Of a stretch of DNA of 64,000 nt, positions 10,800 through 21,240 are shown in pieces. Position 1 is the stretch's first letter; the number at the start of each line of letters is the position of its first letter. The position numbers and the translations under genes were made by a program. The DNA is from Geosiphon pyriformis (Eukaryota > Glomeromycota > Glomeromycetes > Archaeosporales > Geosiphonaceae). Where the stretch lies: the NCBI GenBank assembly GCA_016748015.1, contig JAAOMT010000786.1:64050-128049 (forward strand), written 5' to 3'. The notes beneath the pieces are model-generated. The model worked only from the letters and a program-made list of their open reading frames with translations, did no database searches and had not been told where the DNA came from.

Positions 10800-13235
10800 G
10801 TCAAAGAACAAAAGCATATATGTTCTCGCTTTTTGGTTTCCTTTCACATTTCAACTTATCCTGCTCTTGATACTTCAAGCCATAATTTAGCCAAGACGGC
10901 GCGTTCACGGTGTTCCAGAAGGGCTTCTACCTCTTCCGAGATCAATAAATACAGCAAATTTATCACTCAAGAGAAATCCCAAGGAGCCTCACAAGCCATG
11001 TGTGAGTAAACTTTTGTTAAACCCCTAAAAGAGCTTTATCATGAATACGATAATCATTACATGGTTTTACATATCATGTCAGTGTATGCTACCGGCTTGA
11101 AACCGGAAGATATGAATAAAGCTCAAGTTGGAATTGCAAGCGTGTAAGTATCAATGAGCTTTTCGATCCCTTTCCAAACTGACATATTTCCCTTTTTAAT
11201 TCTTCATACACAAAGGTGGTATGAAGGTAATCCATGTAATATGCACCTTCTTGACCTAGCTGCTAAGGTTAAAGAGGGAGTACAAAAAGAGGGATTGATT
11301 GGCTATAGGTTTAATACCATTGGAGTCAGTGACGGGATAAGCATGGGTACGCGTGGTATGAGTTATTCGTTACAGAGTCGAGATTTGATTGCTGATTCTA
11401 TTGAAACGGTAACTATCAAAAAGGAAAATTTATAAAGGTAGATGAGTTTTCCTTACTAACTTTTTGACCTTAATAAAGGTGATGGGTGCTCAATGGTATG
11501 ATGGAAATATTACTATTCCAGGTTGCGATAAAAACATGCCTGGGTGCCTGATTGCGATGGGTCGGCATAATCGCCCTTCATTAATGGTCTATGGGGGAAC
11601 CATTCGTCCTGGTCAATCTCTTTGTGGTCAGGGTTCTTTGGATATTGTATCAGCATTTCAAGCCTATGGCTCTTATGTTGCCGGAAATATAACGGAGGAA
11701 GAGCGCTATGATATCATAAGGCACGCTTGTCCTGGTGCTGGAGCATGTGGTGGAATGTACACTGCTAACACAAGTATTTTCAAGTTGCTTGAATTTAGTT
11801 TCTATTTTTAGAAATAATCCTTCAATATTCTCTGCCACATTTTTTATTTAGTGGCTTCTGCCATTGAAGCATTGGGCATGTCTCTTCCTTACAGCTCTTC
11901 AACGCCAGCGGAATACCCTGGTAAACTTCAGGAATGTTTAGAGGCTGGGAAAGCAATACGCAATCTTCTCGAAAAGGATATCAAACCCAGGGATATTATG
12001 ACACGAAAATCCTTCGAAAATGCTATTGTTACAACGATGATCCTAGGAGGGTCAACTAATGCTGTTTTGCACTTAATTGCCATTGCCAAATCCGTGAATG
12101 TTGATTTGCAACTGGAGGACTTTCAGAGAATCAGTGATTCGACCCCTTTCTTGGCTAATCTTAAGCCGAGGTAAAAATCTTTAAATAATGGTGCATCTTA
12201 ATTATTGCGTCAATTAATTATGAAAAGTATTTTTAATTCCAAGTGGCAAATATATTATGGAAGATTTGCACAAAATTGGGGGTATTCCGGGTAATTGTGG
12301 ATTTGTTCTGTTTATAAGCATACAAAGGCTTTAGAGGTCAATTGTTTGAGCCAGTAAAACAATTTTCCTATCCCATTACTTCCTGTAGCCGTTTTGAAAT
12401 ATTTGTTGCAGAACAACCTTATTAGCGGGGATGCTCTCACTGTCACCGGCAAGACCCTGGCTGAAAACCTTGAGTCTGTAAAAGAATTACAGTTTGACCA
12501 AGATATAATCCGTCCTTTATCAAATCCCATTAAAAAAACAGGTCATATACAGATCCTCTGGGGAAATCTAGCGCCTGAAGGCTCAGTAGCTAAAATTACT
12601 GGCAAAGAAGGTTTGGTTTTTAAAGGAACGGCTAAAGTCTTTGAGGGTGAAGGAGATATGCTGCGTGCCTTTGAAAGAGGAGAAATAAAGAAAGGACAAG
12701 TGATAGTAATTCGTTATGAAGGTCCAAAAGGGGGTCCAGGGATGCCAGAGATGTGTAAGTGCCCATCTCAACTTTCTCGACTTATAAATGGTTTTCTTAC
12801 TTTTTTGAATTAACTTTTGGATCAGTAACACCTACAAGTGCTATAATGGGTGCCGGGCTTGGTCAAGATGTCGCACTTTTGACAGATGGCCGTTTCTCCG
12901 GTGGAAGTCATGTAAATTCCTTTTAATCATCGCTTTTCATCTGGTGCGATTCTTTTAATTAAAAGAAACATATGTTTCTTTCCCTAAAGGGTTTTATCAT
13001 TGGGCACATCACCCCTGAAGCTCAATTGGGGGGTCCCATAGCTTTGGTCGAAAATGGGGATAGTATCGTCATCGATGCTGAGAAAAATATCATCAATGTT
13101 GATCTTTCAGAGGAAGAATTGGCTAAACGAAGAAATGCTTGGGTAGCTCCTCCTTACAAAGCAACGCGAGGAACTCTATATAAATACATTAAGAATGTAA
13201 CAACAGCCACACATGGTTGCGTAACTGATGAATAA
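10800..13235 (+). CDS. ILV3: Dihydroxy-acid dehydratase, nine exons (5' end unresolved)
   Basis: Mitochondrial Fe-S enzyme that dehydrates 2,3-dihydroxy acids to 2-keto acids in isoleucine and valine synthesis. Exons: (10800)-11001, 11083-11143, 11216-11408, 11479-11773, 11852-12170, 12244-12290, 12389-12754, 12826-12911, 12990-13235; all GT-AG and in phase, giving about 604 residues. Cluster Cys lie in [15 protein letters not shown] and [15 protein letters not shown]; the C-terminal region shows [22 protein letters not shown]. Exon 1 is open from a stop at 10797 but has no in-frame ATG; its Arg/Ser-rich part before EINKYSKF looks like a mitochondrial presequence. The true start probably lies in an upstream exon. 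It converges with the next gene across 104 bases. Confidence 0.95.
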
Positions 13236-13339
13236 ACCGCTAAGGTGACATGTTATTACAAATTTAAACATAATTGGTATCAAAAAAAAATTAGGCAATT
13301 CATATCTAAAGTTAGCAATTTATCTTTTTCCAAAACGAT

Positions 13340-14499
13340 TTAACCATTAACCTCCTTAAACAAGGTCTTATTGTTTTCAGTTTCTGCTTCAACCAACTTT
13401 CCGTGTGGTATTGGAATAGCACCTGTCGCCCAATCGTATAAATGCCTGCATAATTCGTTGATAGCTAGTCATTAAAAATTCTTGTACAGAGTGATTAACG
13501 GATAAAAGCAAGGTTTTGACACCTACTGGGCTAAATCATTTATCGGTGTATATTTCGAAAAATCGGCATTTGGGGTGGATTCTCGCGCAATAGGAGTATC
13601 AATCGTCTTACTGTGATAGAAACAAAAATTAGAAATTAATAGAATCGGGAAAATATATTTGAACCTGGATTGACTTACGGCAATAAACCGGCCACTTTGA
13701 CATTCTTGGGTAGCCCACTGCCAGGAGCAGCCAAACTGTAAACTAATTGATGAACTCCCGCTTTGGCAACACCATAACCGATGAACGCTGTAAGATAAAT
13801 GAGTTAATAAAGCTATTAAAAACGTAGAGAAGCGAATTGAATCTCACCGGGAGTTGCGCGCAAGCCCGCGACGCCAGTTACCGTTAAAATGCCGCCTCTG
13901 AATTTTTCCACATATTATTACTATTCTTTGTAATTTACCGTAAATTATTCATATGTTTTCCTTTGAACATACTCTTTTAAGTATAACACAGCCAATTGTG
14001 AGGAGATCAGGGATGGCCACACAGATTTCCTTAACATTAAATCAGAATTTTTCAAAAAATCTTTGACACCACAAATATGTTAGTATCAACAAACCAAATT
14101 TTTAGATTTTGAATATTACAGCAATTCAGAAATCAGAGCTTGTTCAACCTTTATGTCCAACGTTCCCCATTGCAAATCCACCCGCCACAGAAATAATAGC
14201 GTCAAATTTTTCATCAAGCTCTAGGATTTCTTTGACAGCTTTCGAGACTTTTTCCCCTTGTTCTTGTAATGAAAGTTCAAGGGGGACTACGACATTATAT
14301 GTTGCCTGAGGGTGGGGGCGCGTACCCACCGAAACTACCTCCTAATAAAAGGTAATCAAGAGATTAAAAGGATAAAAAATATTATGTCAAAATCTAAAAG
14401 GTGGTACTCTATACCCACCCAGCCGTGCTTGAGAAACAACGCTACAACGCCCGTACCTAAAGAGCCAGAGCCACCATATATAATAGTTTTGAGCACCAT
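13340..14499 (-). CDS. QDPR: Quinoid dihydropteridine reductase, seven exons
   Basis: NAD(P)H-dependent short-chain dehydrogenase that regenerates tetrahydrobiopterin from the quinonoid dihydro form. Exons (minus): 14499-14419, 14338-14149, 14060-13973, 13897-13848, 13787-13679, 13610-13527, 13445-13340, total 235 residues, close to the usual 240. Seen: N-terminal nucleotide-binding YGGSGSLGTGVV, the AGGFAMGN segment, WPSLISSQLA, GGILTVTG, and catalytic YxxxK in GYGVAKAGVHQ, followed by LLPKTIDTP. Start ATG at 14499 opens directly into the Rossmann strand. It is divergent from the LTP1-like gene with 133 bases between starts. All splice sites are GT-AG. The family assignment rests on motif order; no other SDR I know fits as well. 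Confidence 0.92.
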
Positions 14500-14632
14500 T
14501 TTTGAAGTCGAGCAAAAAGCATATTCGATTATTTATATCTTCTATGACTTCAGATTACACGTGACCAAGTATAGTAGAATTAATTTTGGGAGGTGCAGAT
14601 AATCCCACCAAATAATTTCTCAGGGACATTTA
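14500..14632. promoter_or_regulatory. Shared divergent promoter region (QDPR / LTP1)
   Basis: The 133 bases separate the two outward-facing start codons, so promoters and 5' leaders of both genes must lie here or overlap the genes. I see no certain TATA box; ACACGTGAC near 14,558 contains a CACGTG E-box. Confidence 0.5.
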
Positions 14633-15487
14633 ATGAGCGAAGCGAAAATCAAAATTTTGTTCGTTTGCTTAGGTAGGCATAGAAATAATAACAATCTCGT
14701 AGCATATATTTTTGTGCTATTTCTCGAGTTGATCATTTTAATATATCAATAGGTAACATTTGTCGCAGGTATGCCAACAATGCATTCTCCGTTCTCGTTT
14801 CCTTTCGACTAATATCACCTTATTTATCAGCCCTATGGCTGAAGCTGTGTTTGCACACACAGTTCAGCAAAAAGGATTAAAAGACCGCTTTCATATCGAT
14901 AGTGCTGGGACTGCTGGATATCATGTTGGAGAACGTCCTGGTATGTCCAAAATTGAGATGGAAGTTATTCATTTCAAATTGAGGGTATAAGACCTCAATT
15001 TAACATATTCTGTATCCAGATAATAGGTCAATTCAAACCTGCAAAATTCACAATATCCCTGTCGACTCGTATGCAAGACAGGTTGTCATTTTTATCCACC
15101 ATTTGTTCACCATTATATTTCTACTTATCTCTATCATTGGTCATTCATTTAAAGGTGAAAAGGGAGGACTTTCGTGAATTTGATTATATTTTATGTATGG
15201 ACAATTCAAATCTAGCGGATCTTAATGATTTGAAACCAAAAAACTCAAAAGCAATTGGTAAAAGATCTATAGATCACTACTTTTTAGAATTTATATTTTA
15301 ATCATTTCGCTTATAGGAGTATAATTTTCCTTTTTTTTTTAAAGTGAAACTTTTTGGCAATTACGATCCTCAAGGAGACCTCATAATTCGTGATCCGTAC
15401 TATGGTGGAAACGATGGATTTGAGGGAAACTTTCAACAAGTTACTAGATGTTCAGAGGGTTTTTTGCGGACATTGAATTTAGAATAA
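14633..15487 (+). CDS. LTP1: Low-molecular-weight protein tyrosine phosphatase, six exons
   Basis: Cytosolic phosphatase of the LMW-PTP family. Exons 14633-14672, 14753-14768, 14831-14940, 15020-15081, 15155-15257, 15345-15487 give exactly 157 residues, the family length. The P-loop CLGNICRS (Cys nucleophile and Arg) is split across three exons, its centre being carried by a 16-base microexon. Other landmarks: SPMAEAVF, IDSAGTAGYHVGERPD, DYILCMDNSNL, and the catalytic-acid loop DPYY. ATG at 14633 leaves the usual short leader before the P-loop strand (KILFVCLGN). All introns are GT-AG. Confidence 0.96.
14753..14768 (+). other. 16-base microexon encoding the phosphatase P-loop centre
   Basis: GTAACATTTGTCGCAG lies between an acceptor (CAATAG) and a donor (GTATGC). 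With one base from exon 1 and the C of exon 3 it encodes G-N-I-C-R-S. Without it the catalytic loop would be lost and the frame would shift by one base. Confidence 0.9.
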
Positions 15488-15740
15488 ATAGTTCTATTCA
15501 TTTAAATGCGTTTGGATCATTATAGTAGATAAAGTTGTCGTTTTAATGTTAGATGATTGTACAATTTGGAAACCCAATTTTTATTTTCGAATACCAACAA
15601 CGAGTCAGTACTTTCTATCCTTTTTTCATCAAAATAGGGTTTAAATGAAAACTTGAAACGCGGGATAAAGGAAGGTAAAGAAGCACCAATTTTTTCATTT
15701 ATATGTTACATTAAATCATTTACAAGTAGTATGTTTTTTT

Positions 15741-16922
15741 TCACTCCGAATTGCTGGCTGCCGGGATCAACTCTTGCATAGAAATAGGAAGTTTGCATAA
15801 CTCGAGGAATAGTAAAAGAGTATAGTGCGCATCGTTCCCTTGAGAAAACAATAAGAATAAATATTAACGTCATAATAACAGTAAGAAATAAATTGCGATT
15901 TACAAGAAGTCTTCCAGGTTACCGGCATTATGTAAACAATAATTTTCAATATGAAGTTGATCCAACAAGCGGCCTAAATTGATTCGTTCATGAGGCCTCC
16001 CCACTCTCGCAGCATTCATTTCGGCAGTATCAAAAAGCTCTAGAGGCTTAATAACTTCCTGTACTTTGACACCCATACTCTCCAGATATTTTATATCCAT
16101 TTTGATATCATGTCCAACAAATACTACATTACCATCATTATCTTCAGTCAAATCTTTAAGAATCTCGGTAGAAATAGTCTTTAGGCTTTCCCAGACAGTT
16201 TTCCCGAAAGTAAAGCGATCTTTCATGTCGGGAACGAACTGTCCATTTTTTAGATGCCTGTATTCTGTCACACAGAAATGTCGATCCATAAATAAATCCG
16301 TCTGCGCGTTGTACATGCTCCATCCAACCTCCAGAATACATGAATGGTCTTTCTCATAACTTTCAATATCAACGGCCACAAATAAGTATTTTTTCTCCTG
16401 ATGCATAGCTTGTGCCCTCTCCAATGATTGTATCAATGTACGAAGTTTCGCGTCAGCACGTACCGTTTTGTTGAATTTTTGAATTTCTTTATTAACTTTA
16501 TTGAAAATGGTTGGCGAGTCGATAAAAGTAACTTCAACGTTGTCATATTTGATATTCTGAACAACGGGTACAGTATCAAATGATTTCAAAAGGTATGATT
16601 CCAACTCCTTTTGGATAATTTTGACGGCTTCCACAGAGACAAGCAAATAGCGCCTGCCGTCAATGGGGCTGGTACCTATTAGCAATAAAATTGATAATTA
16701 TTTAATTAATTAAAAAAATGAATTGTTTTGGGAATTGAACTTTATAGCATGTGACAAGATTAGAAAACAGTCACCGAGGAAAAACTCCGTTCCAGAATGG
16801 CTGTTAAAAAAGTTTCCTGGAGCAAAAAACGCTTCTATTTTCTTTGCAACCACATCATCCCTAACTGCTTTGACCCAAAATTTACTAATATATGAATACT
16901 GTAAATAAATGGTAGCCGACAT
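15741..16922 (-). CDS. Gfd2/YDR514C-like DEDDh exonuclease-fold protein, three exons
   Basis: Exons 16922-16775, 16675-15923 and 15838-15741 give 332 residues. The C-terminal half has the three exonuclease motifs of the RNase H-like DEDDh family: Exo I VAVDIESYE, Exo II GHDIKMDIKYL, and Exo III HNAGNDAHYTLL. The last is only complete after splicing the intron at 15922-15839; without it the frame ends early at 15900. The N-terminal part has no domain I recognise. Fungal proteins of this class (Gfd2, YDR514C) are poorly characterised; nuclease activity is inferred from intact acidic residues and His. The start at 16922 is the first ATG compatible with exon 1 but is less certain. Confidence 0.82.
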
Positions 16923-17185
16923 GGTAGGTAACAGCGCTTGTCGCGACTAGAGGAAGAAATTGCGTCGATAATTGTATACTGGTATACGGGTATGAGTGTG
17001 TTTAATGATTTTCTCGTGGGAATATAGATAAGCTCAGTATCGTGATATTAGTTGAGGCTTTTCAAAATTTGAACAGCGGCTAGAACACCCAGAATTATCC
17101 GCTTTACGGAAAAGATGAAGGTAATTTTCTAGTAAATAAATCAATGCATTTGGTCTAAAATTAAGACGCGTTTAATTACTAAACC
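16923..17185. promoter_or_regulatory. Divergent intergenic region (exonuclease-like / NAA30)
   Basis: 263 bases between outward-facing starts. Contains GC-containing sequence around 16,930-17,000 but no motif I can name with confidence. Confidence 0.4.
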
Positions 17186-18047
17186 ATGTCGAAAGTTGAA
17201 AATAATTCTGGCACCTCAACTTTACAATATATCCCTTACTCTTCTGAGTTACAGTTACCTGGAATCATGTCTTTAATTGAGAATGATTTATCTGAACCAT
17301 ATTCAATTTACACTTACCGTTATTTTATTAATAATTGGCCAAATTTATGCTTCATGGTATGTTTAAAATTCTCTGTCAGAGTTTTCTAGTATGCACTAAC
17401 TCCTTTGCTAAACTAGCCTTTGCTTTTAAAAAAGGAATCTTATTGATTTCCTTGGATTTTATTGTATTAGTGATTCATTATTGATAAACCTTATATTTAA
17501 ATAGACGATGGATCAAGAACAGTGCATTGGGGTCATTATATGTAAACTGGATCGACATCATGAAGCCCTAAGAGGGTACATTGCTATGCTAGCTGTCAAA
17601 AGAGAGTATCGAAAACGAAAGATCGGTTTGTACAAGAGTTAATTCATAATAAATATCCTTTTTCTTTCTTTTTGTTTGGTTCTTGAATAATCACTATCGA
17701 TTCCCGTGGTTGCGATCAATGAACGTTAGGGACAAAATTAGTAAAAATGGCGATTAACGTGATGAAATACCAAAACGCTGACGAGGTATCATTTGATCAA
17801 GTTTAACTGCTTGAGTAAATGTTTCCTCATGCGTGGTATAAATCTCCTCTGATATTTATCTAAAATATAGATTGTCCTTGAAACTGAAAATACCAATGTT
17901 GGTGCACTCTCTTTATACCAAAACTTGGGTTTTATAAGAGATAAACGATTATATCGATATTATCTTAATGGGGTGGATGCATTCCGTCTAAAATTGTTTT
18001 GTAAAGGCGAAAACCATTTGGTCAAAATTGAACATGATAAACAATGA
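17186..18047 (+). CDS. NAA30: N-alpha-acetyltransferase 30 (NatC catalytic subunit), four exons
   Basis: GNAT enzyme that acetylates N-terminal Met followed by hydrophobic residues, acting with Naa35 and Naa38 on the ribosome. Exons 17186-17356, 17505-17625, 17730-17785, 17871-18047 give 174 residues. Signature segments: [26 protein letters not shown] near the N-terminus (substrate-peptide region), [21 protein letters not shown] (acetyl-CoA pyrophosphate loop, R/QxxGxG/A type), [20 protein letters not shown], and [13 protein letters not shown] at the C-terminus. The ATG at 17186 fits the short leader typical of Naa30/Mak3. All introns are GT-AG. The gene converges on CIAO1 with 123 bases between stops. 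Confidence 0.95.
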
Positions 18048-18170
18048 AGACGGAAGAAAGATAACGTTCTTGTTGCCAACCACCTCAACAGTGGCGTGAT
18101 TTTTATATATAATAAATCTAAGCAGGAATTTGCGCATTATTATTGATTAATTAATATCAAATAGAAAACA

Positions 18171-19661
18171 TTATTGTTCTATGAATTGCCATATTCTTAT
18201 GATTCCATCATCTCCCGCACTGGCCAGTAAATTAGCGTTGACACTCGACGGAAACCACTGTACACAATTAATGTCAGCAGCTCCATGAGCTGATGAGATT
18301 GATGCTACCATGGTAAAATTAGGATCAGATGATGAAATTTGTTCAAATATTCGTATAAAATTATCACCACTCCCACTTGCAATTCGCCCATGGATTTTGG
18401 ACCAAGACACAGAATAAATGCATCTTTGGTGATAACCACTTAGAGTGGATATACATTTCCATTTCGGATCAGCCCGAATACTCCCAATACTTTCAGTAAT
18501 AGTTGGAGGATAACGCCGCCAAAATTTCAGAGTCTTATCGTCAGAGGCGGATACTTATGCAAAACGTAGCCCAAGAGCTTTAGTGTAAGAGTTCGGATAC
18601 TTTATGTCAAAGGATGAAATTTGATAAAGCAAAAATGAATTATTTCTCACCTAAGCATTCTCCCGTCTTATCAAAATCAAGACCCCAAACTGTGCTTTCA
18701 TGTCCCTCTAACGTATCAGAACAATACCAATCATCATCATCATCTTTCCATATTTTTATTGTATCATCATAACTTGCCGATGCTAATAACTTTAGATGAG
18801 GGTTAATGGATTGATTTTGAATTTATTTTATTTAGGTCGGCCAAATGCAAAATTTATCATATAATGTGAACAAAAATAGAATATGATCAATTATTATTAC
18901 TTCTTCCGTTGGATGCCAGATGACCATTTTGACATCTTGAATGTGTTCTTGTTGTACACTTATACATTCAAATTCGTTATCAGCCCCCACTAGGTTTTCA
19001 GTGAATTGTTATAAAAGCGATGTTAACACATAGAATTACAAAAAATAATTTCGAATGGGAATACCCTACATTACCTTCCCATATCCAAACACTTTTATCG
19101 CGACCACAAGTAGAAAGTAATAAACCTGTAGAGGACCATGATGCCGCTTTCGTTTCATTTTCATGACCCTCTAACGTGGCTACACATTCATAGTCTTATT
19201 GGTTGTTGCATTTTGTAAATCCAAGAGTATATGTAAATTAGAAATTGTGCCAAAAATCTAAGGTGAATCAAACAGAGTGATTGTTGAAATCCTAAAAATT
19301 ACCTCCACCGTCTGCCTCTCGTTCCCAAATCCCTGTGGTGGCATCAAAGCTAGCTGTCGCTAACTGACGACCATTCGGGCTCCATGCAACACTTCGTATT
19401 GTTCGCTTATGAGCTCCTTCTAAAACATTTATACAAGTCCAATGTCTGGGTTCAGTTGGAGATTGTACCCATAAACGGACTGTTTTGTCGCCACCACAAC
19501 TTGCCAGCATAGTCCCTACGGGCGACCAAGAAACTGACCATACTCTATCGGTGTGTCCTGAATGAATTGAAACTTTATTTTATACACAAACGTGACTAAG
19601 TTAATAAGTTAACTAAAGTAAACTTGCCTTTGAGCTCTGCTAGAAGTTCCAAACGCCCCAT
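18171..19661 (-). CDS. CIAO1: Cytosolic iron-sulfur assembly WD40 protein, six exons
   Basis: WD40 propeller subunit of the CIA targeting complex that delivers Fe-S clusters to cytosolic and nuclear apo-proteins. Exons (minus): 19661-19628, 19557-19303, 19194-19075, 18989-18901, 18789-18651, 18553-18171; total 339 residues, the typical family length. The WD repeats read in order, for example [82 protein letters not shown] and [13 protein letters not shown], i.e. seven blades. Intron 1 starts with GC rather than GT. Divergent from the Oca-type phosphatase across 202 bases. Confidence 0.96.
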
Positions 19662-19863
19662 TATCAATTTTTTAAAAGCTTTCGAGATTATGCAAGTGAA
19701 TCTTCGAACGACGATCAATCCAATCAGTATTTATAGTCCGTACTTTTAAAACATTCATCTCCTACTACCATTTTTAATATCTTTTCTCTCAATACAGCCT
19801 CTTCAGTAAAGCCTTATTTAATTACTAGGTTTTAATTAAGTACAACCCATTTTGGTAGACCAA
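19662..19863. promoter_or_regulatory. Divergent intergenic region (CIAO1 / Oca-type phosphatase)
   Basis: 202 bases between outward-facing starts; no motif I can assign. Confidence 0.4.
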
Positions 19864-20641
19864 ATGAGTTTGCAACATTTGATTCCTCCTTTGGTATTCG
19901 GAGATTCATCCCAAGTTTTGCGAATTGTGCTCTTTAGCCGACTGTGTTTTGGAAGCCAAAATTACAAATTTTCAATTTTTGATCAAAATTAGAATTATGG
20001 CATGATAGAAGAAGATTTGTACAGATCAGGACAACCTAATGAGCTCAATTTCCCTTTCTTGGAAAAACTTGGCCTCAAAACGGTGGTCTGGTTGGCACCA
20101 GAAGAGCCAAATCAACGTTTGTAAGTTTGAGATTGTTCACCAATATTTTCTATATCTTTGGCGTCGAAGCTTCAAATATCACGGTTTCTATATTGGCTTT
20201 CTCCCTAAAATTACAGCTTGAATTTCATTGACGATCAAGAGATCAAACTTTGCCATCTTGGAGTAATTTCATCGGTAAACGCATGGGATCCGATTACTGA
20301 AGAAGTGGTTTTGGAAGCATTGGAGTTAATTCTTAATCCTAGAAACTATCCAATGATTGTAATGTGTAATTTAGGTCGCCATCGAACAGGTTTAGTTAAA
20401 TGACCGACATTTCACTAAATTGTTTATTTATTAACCTATAATGATTAATACTTTATCTATGTTCGGCAAAGGTACCATTGTTGGATGTCTTCGCAAACTT
20501 CAGAGATGGAATCTCACTTCAATATTCGAAGAATATCGTCGATATGCTGGACCAAAAGTTCGAGTTCTCAATGAGCAATTCATCGAGTTATTTGATACGG
20601 ACCTGGTCAGAGTTCCTGTGAATCCCCCTAAATGGCTTTGA
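19864..20641 (+). CDS. Oca/Siw14-type atypical tyrosine phosphatase, four exons
   Basis: Plant-and-fungi atypical dual-specificity phosphatase family (Siw14, Oca1, Oca2, Oca6 in yeast), members of which act on inositol pyrophosphates or have regulatory roles. Exons 19864-19893, 19993-20120, 20217-20389, 20472-20641 give 166 residues. Landmarks: LIPPL followed by [30 protein letters not shown], and the Cys-based loop CNLGRHRTG, then GCLRKLQRW. CxxGxxRTG keeps the nucleophile and Arg, so the enzyme is probably active. C-terminal [20 protein letters not shown] is typical of the Oca branch (I favour Oca6/Oca1 over Siw14). The 30-base first exon is chosen because it joins in phase and gives the usual N-terminus. 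Confidence 0.88.
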
Positions 20642-21240
20642 TATATTCGTTTTGGTCGAATGTGTTGCAACGAAATTTGTTTCTCCGGCAATCCCAAAGA
20701 AACAATCCCATTTTTGAACGGAGTAACAAATCTCTGGTTTTATTTAATGTTTTTTAAAGGATTTTTATTTTTAAAGTTTTATAGGTAACGATTCATTATA
20801 ATCAAATAACAAAGGCCACCTTTAAAATAGCTATTGAAAACTTACGACAAAAAAGAACTCGTCAACCTAGAAGAAAATTTCAGAGACAAAAATTTAATGC
20901 TTCTAGCCTTCTACCCCAAATGTTCAAAAATGTAAAATATATGTTAAATATATGTATAAATATTTTATATTTAGGGGATCATTTAGAAAGCACGAGTAGA
21001 AGAGGAAATATAGAATAGGGAATAAAATTTAATACAAATAGCATCAAAGGGACAAGGGGTGCATAAAATGGACATATAAAATCGGAAGGGTACCGAGAAA
21101 ATTGCCTTTTAATACAAAAAAATTTATAAAAGATTGAGAAAAGAAATCTGATCAAAAAATATTATTACTGCAAGAGTCCAATTGAGCCTAACTCGAGCAT
21201 AGATGTCAGAATTTCCGTGCAAGATAAAAGGAATAAATTC
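20642..21240. other. Intergenic region between convergent genes
   Basis: Holds the 3' ends of the Oca-type and Sbp1-like genes and A/T-rich filler. I see no further gene. Confidence 0.6.

Noticed and set aside
10601-10870. 89-codon plus frame upstream of the dehydratase
   Set aside because: In a different frame from exon 1 and without a convincing splice in phase; it could hold a first exon but I could not support one.
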